Below are positions 5,651-5,904 of a DNA stretch of 5,904 nucleotides, in pieces. The stretch is from NCBI GenBank assembly GCA_023430425.1, contig JAEZAR010000286.1, positions 1-5,904 of the forward strand, written 5' to 3'. Below the pieces are notes generated by a model. The model ran no database searches and was not told the DNA's origin. It was given only the letters and a program-made list of their open reading frames with translations. Positions within the stretch are counted from its first letter, which is position 1. Every line of letters starts with the position of its first letter. Origin of the DNA: Actinomycetes bacterium. GTDB lineage: Bacteria > Actinomycetota > Actinomycetes > Actinomycetales > Cellulomonadaceae. The translations under genes and the position numbers were made by a program.

Positions 5651-5666
5651 ACGCGGCAGGCCGCGT
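5651..5666. promoter_or_regulatory. Perfect inverted repeat ACGCGGC-AG-GCCGCGT between divergent genes
   Basis: Seven-base arms (5651-5657 and 5660-5666) flank a 2-bp centre. The repeat sits in the 54-bp space between the PH-domain gene start and the dxr start. It is the only notable structure there and could be an operator for a dimeric regulator of one or both genes. No -10-like sequence is visible in this gap on either strand (it contains no TA step), so the promoters cannot be placed. Confidence 0.35.
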
Positions 5667-5684
5667 CCCCGGCTCGCGCACTGC

Positions 5685-5690
5685 GGAAGA
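5685..5690 (+). promoter_or_regulatory. Ribosome binding site of dxr
   Basis: GGAAGA ends eight bases before GTG 5699, an acceptable spacing, and supports that start. The ATG at 5691 directly abuts the motif and opens only a three-codon frame (MPA, stop 5700-5702), so it is not the gene start. Confidence 0.55.
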
Positions 5691-5698
5691 ATGCCCGC

Positions 5699-5904
5699 GT
5701 GACTGCGCGAACCGTCGTCGTGCTCGGCGCCACCGGCTCGATCGGCACCCAGGCCCTGGACGTCCTGGGGCGCCACCCCGACCGCTTCACCGTGGCCGGC
5801 CTGTCCGCGGGGGGGACCGACCCCGGGCTCGTCGCCGCGCAGGCGGCCGCCACCGGGGCCCCGGTCGTGGCCCTCGCGCGCCCCGACGCCGCGCCGGACT
5901 TCCT
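5699..5904 (+). CDS. dxr: 1-deoxy-D-xylulose 5-phosphate reductoisomerase, N-terminal part (3' end outside window)
   Basis: Dxr converts 1-deoxy-D-xylulose 5-phosphate to 2-C-methyl-D-erythritol 4-phosphate with NADPH, the committed step of the MEP route to isoprenoids (quinone side chains, undecaprenyl carrier lipid, carotenoids). It is the target of fosmidomycin. Sixty-eight full codons are present. TVVVLGATGSIGTQALDV at 5-22 is the N-terminal Rossmann strand-loop-helix with the NADPH-binding GATGSIG (10-16), followed by the usual RFTVAGLSAG second strand (29-38). The catalytic and metal-binding residues lie beyond the window. The start GTG 5699 has GGAAGA eight bases upstream and puts the Rossmann strand right at the N-terminus, as in E. 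coli Dxr. In many actinobacteria this gene follows the frr-cdsA-rlmN block closely, which agrees with the context here. Confidence 0.95.
   Translation, partial: MTARTVVVLGATGSIGTQALDVLGRHPDRFTVAGLSAGGTDPGLVAAQAAATGAPVVALARPDAAPDF

Noticed and set aside
5691..5702. Mini-ORF MPA ending on the dxr GTG start
   Set aside because: It resembles the mini-ORF before the DivIVA-repeat gene, but the Shine-Dalgarno abuts its ATG with no spacing, so it is unlikely to be initiated.
5645..5776. Longer N-terminus for the PH-domain protein
   Set aside because: It would overlap the dxr coding start. The added residues are low-complexity and do not resemble a membrane or PH-domain leader.

Overview
The window is a very GC-rich stretch of a bacterial chromosome, almost certainly from an actinomycete (Actinomycetota). 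A Micrococcales member such as a Cellulomonas relative is my best guess, but that is inference from synteny and protein style, not a search result. The evidence is the G/C-dominated third codon positions, frequent GTG starts, and the gene order rpsB-tsf-pyrH-frr-cdsA-rlmN-(x)-(y)-dxr, which is the classic actinobacterial arrangement.

Layout. Bases 1-167 are the 3' end of rpsB (ribosomal protein S2), encoding a repetitive acidic Ala/Glu/Pro tail. Complete genes follow on the + strand: tsf (213-1052, EF-Ts), pyrH (1153-1956, UMP kinase), frr (2000-2557, ribosome recycling factor), cdsA (2557-3417, phosphatidate cytidylyltransferase), rlmN (3414-4547, radical-SAM 23S rRNA/tRNA adenine-C2 methyltransferase) and a small DivIVA-repeat protein (4555-5112). 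A bacterial-PH-domain membrane protein lies on the - strand (5120-5644) and converges on the DivIVA-repeat gene with a 7-bp gap. A truncated dxr (5699 to the window end, first step of the MEP isoprenoid pathway) diverges from it. No stretch above about 100 bp lacks a gene.

How the genes fit together. The block joins translation (S2, EF-Ts, RRF, RlmN), pyrimidine nucleotide supply (PyrH, upstream of UTP and CTP), and membrane lipid synthesis (CdsA, which uses CTP). frr, cdsA and rlmN are joined by 1-4 nt stop/start overlaps, so their translation is probably coupled. rlmN and the DivIVA-repeat gene are linked by a four-codon mini-ORF that overlaps both. The strongest RNA structure is a perfect 11-bp stem in the only sizeable gap of the operon (tsf-pyrH). 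It could split the ribosomal part from the pyrH-to-DivIVA part.

I see no mobile element, CRISPR array, tRNA, rRNA, phage gene or defence system. This is a conserved housekeeping region. The least understood parts are the DivIVA-repeat protein with its exact 107-residue internal duplication, the PH-domain membrane protein beside it, and several short inverted repeats at gene junctions. None of these amounts to a demonstrated new system.
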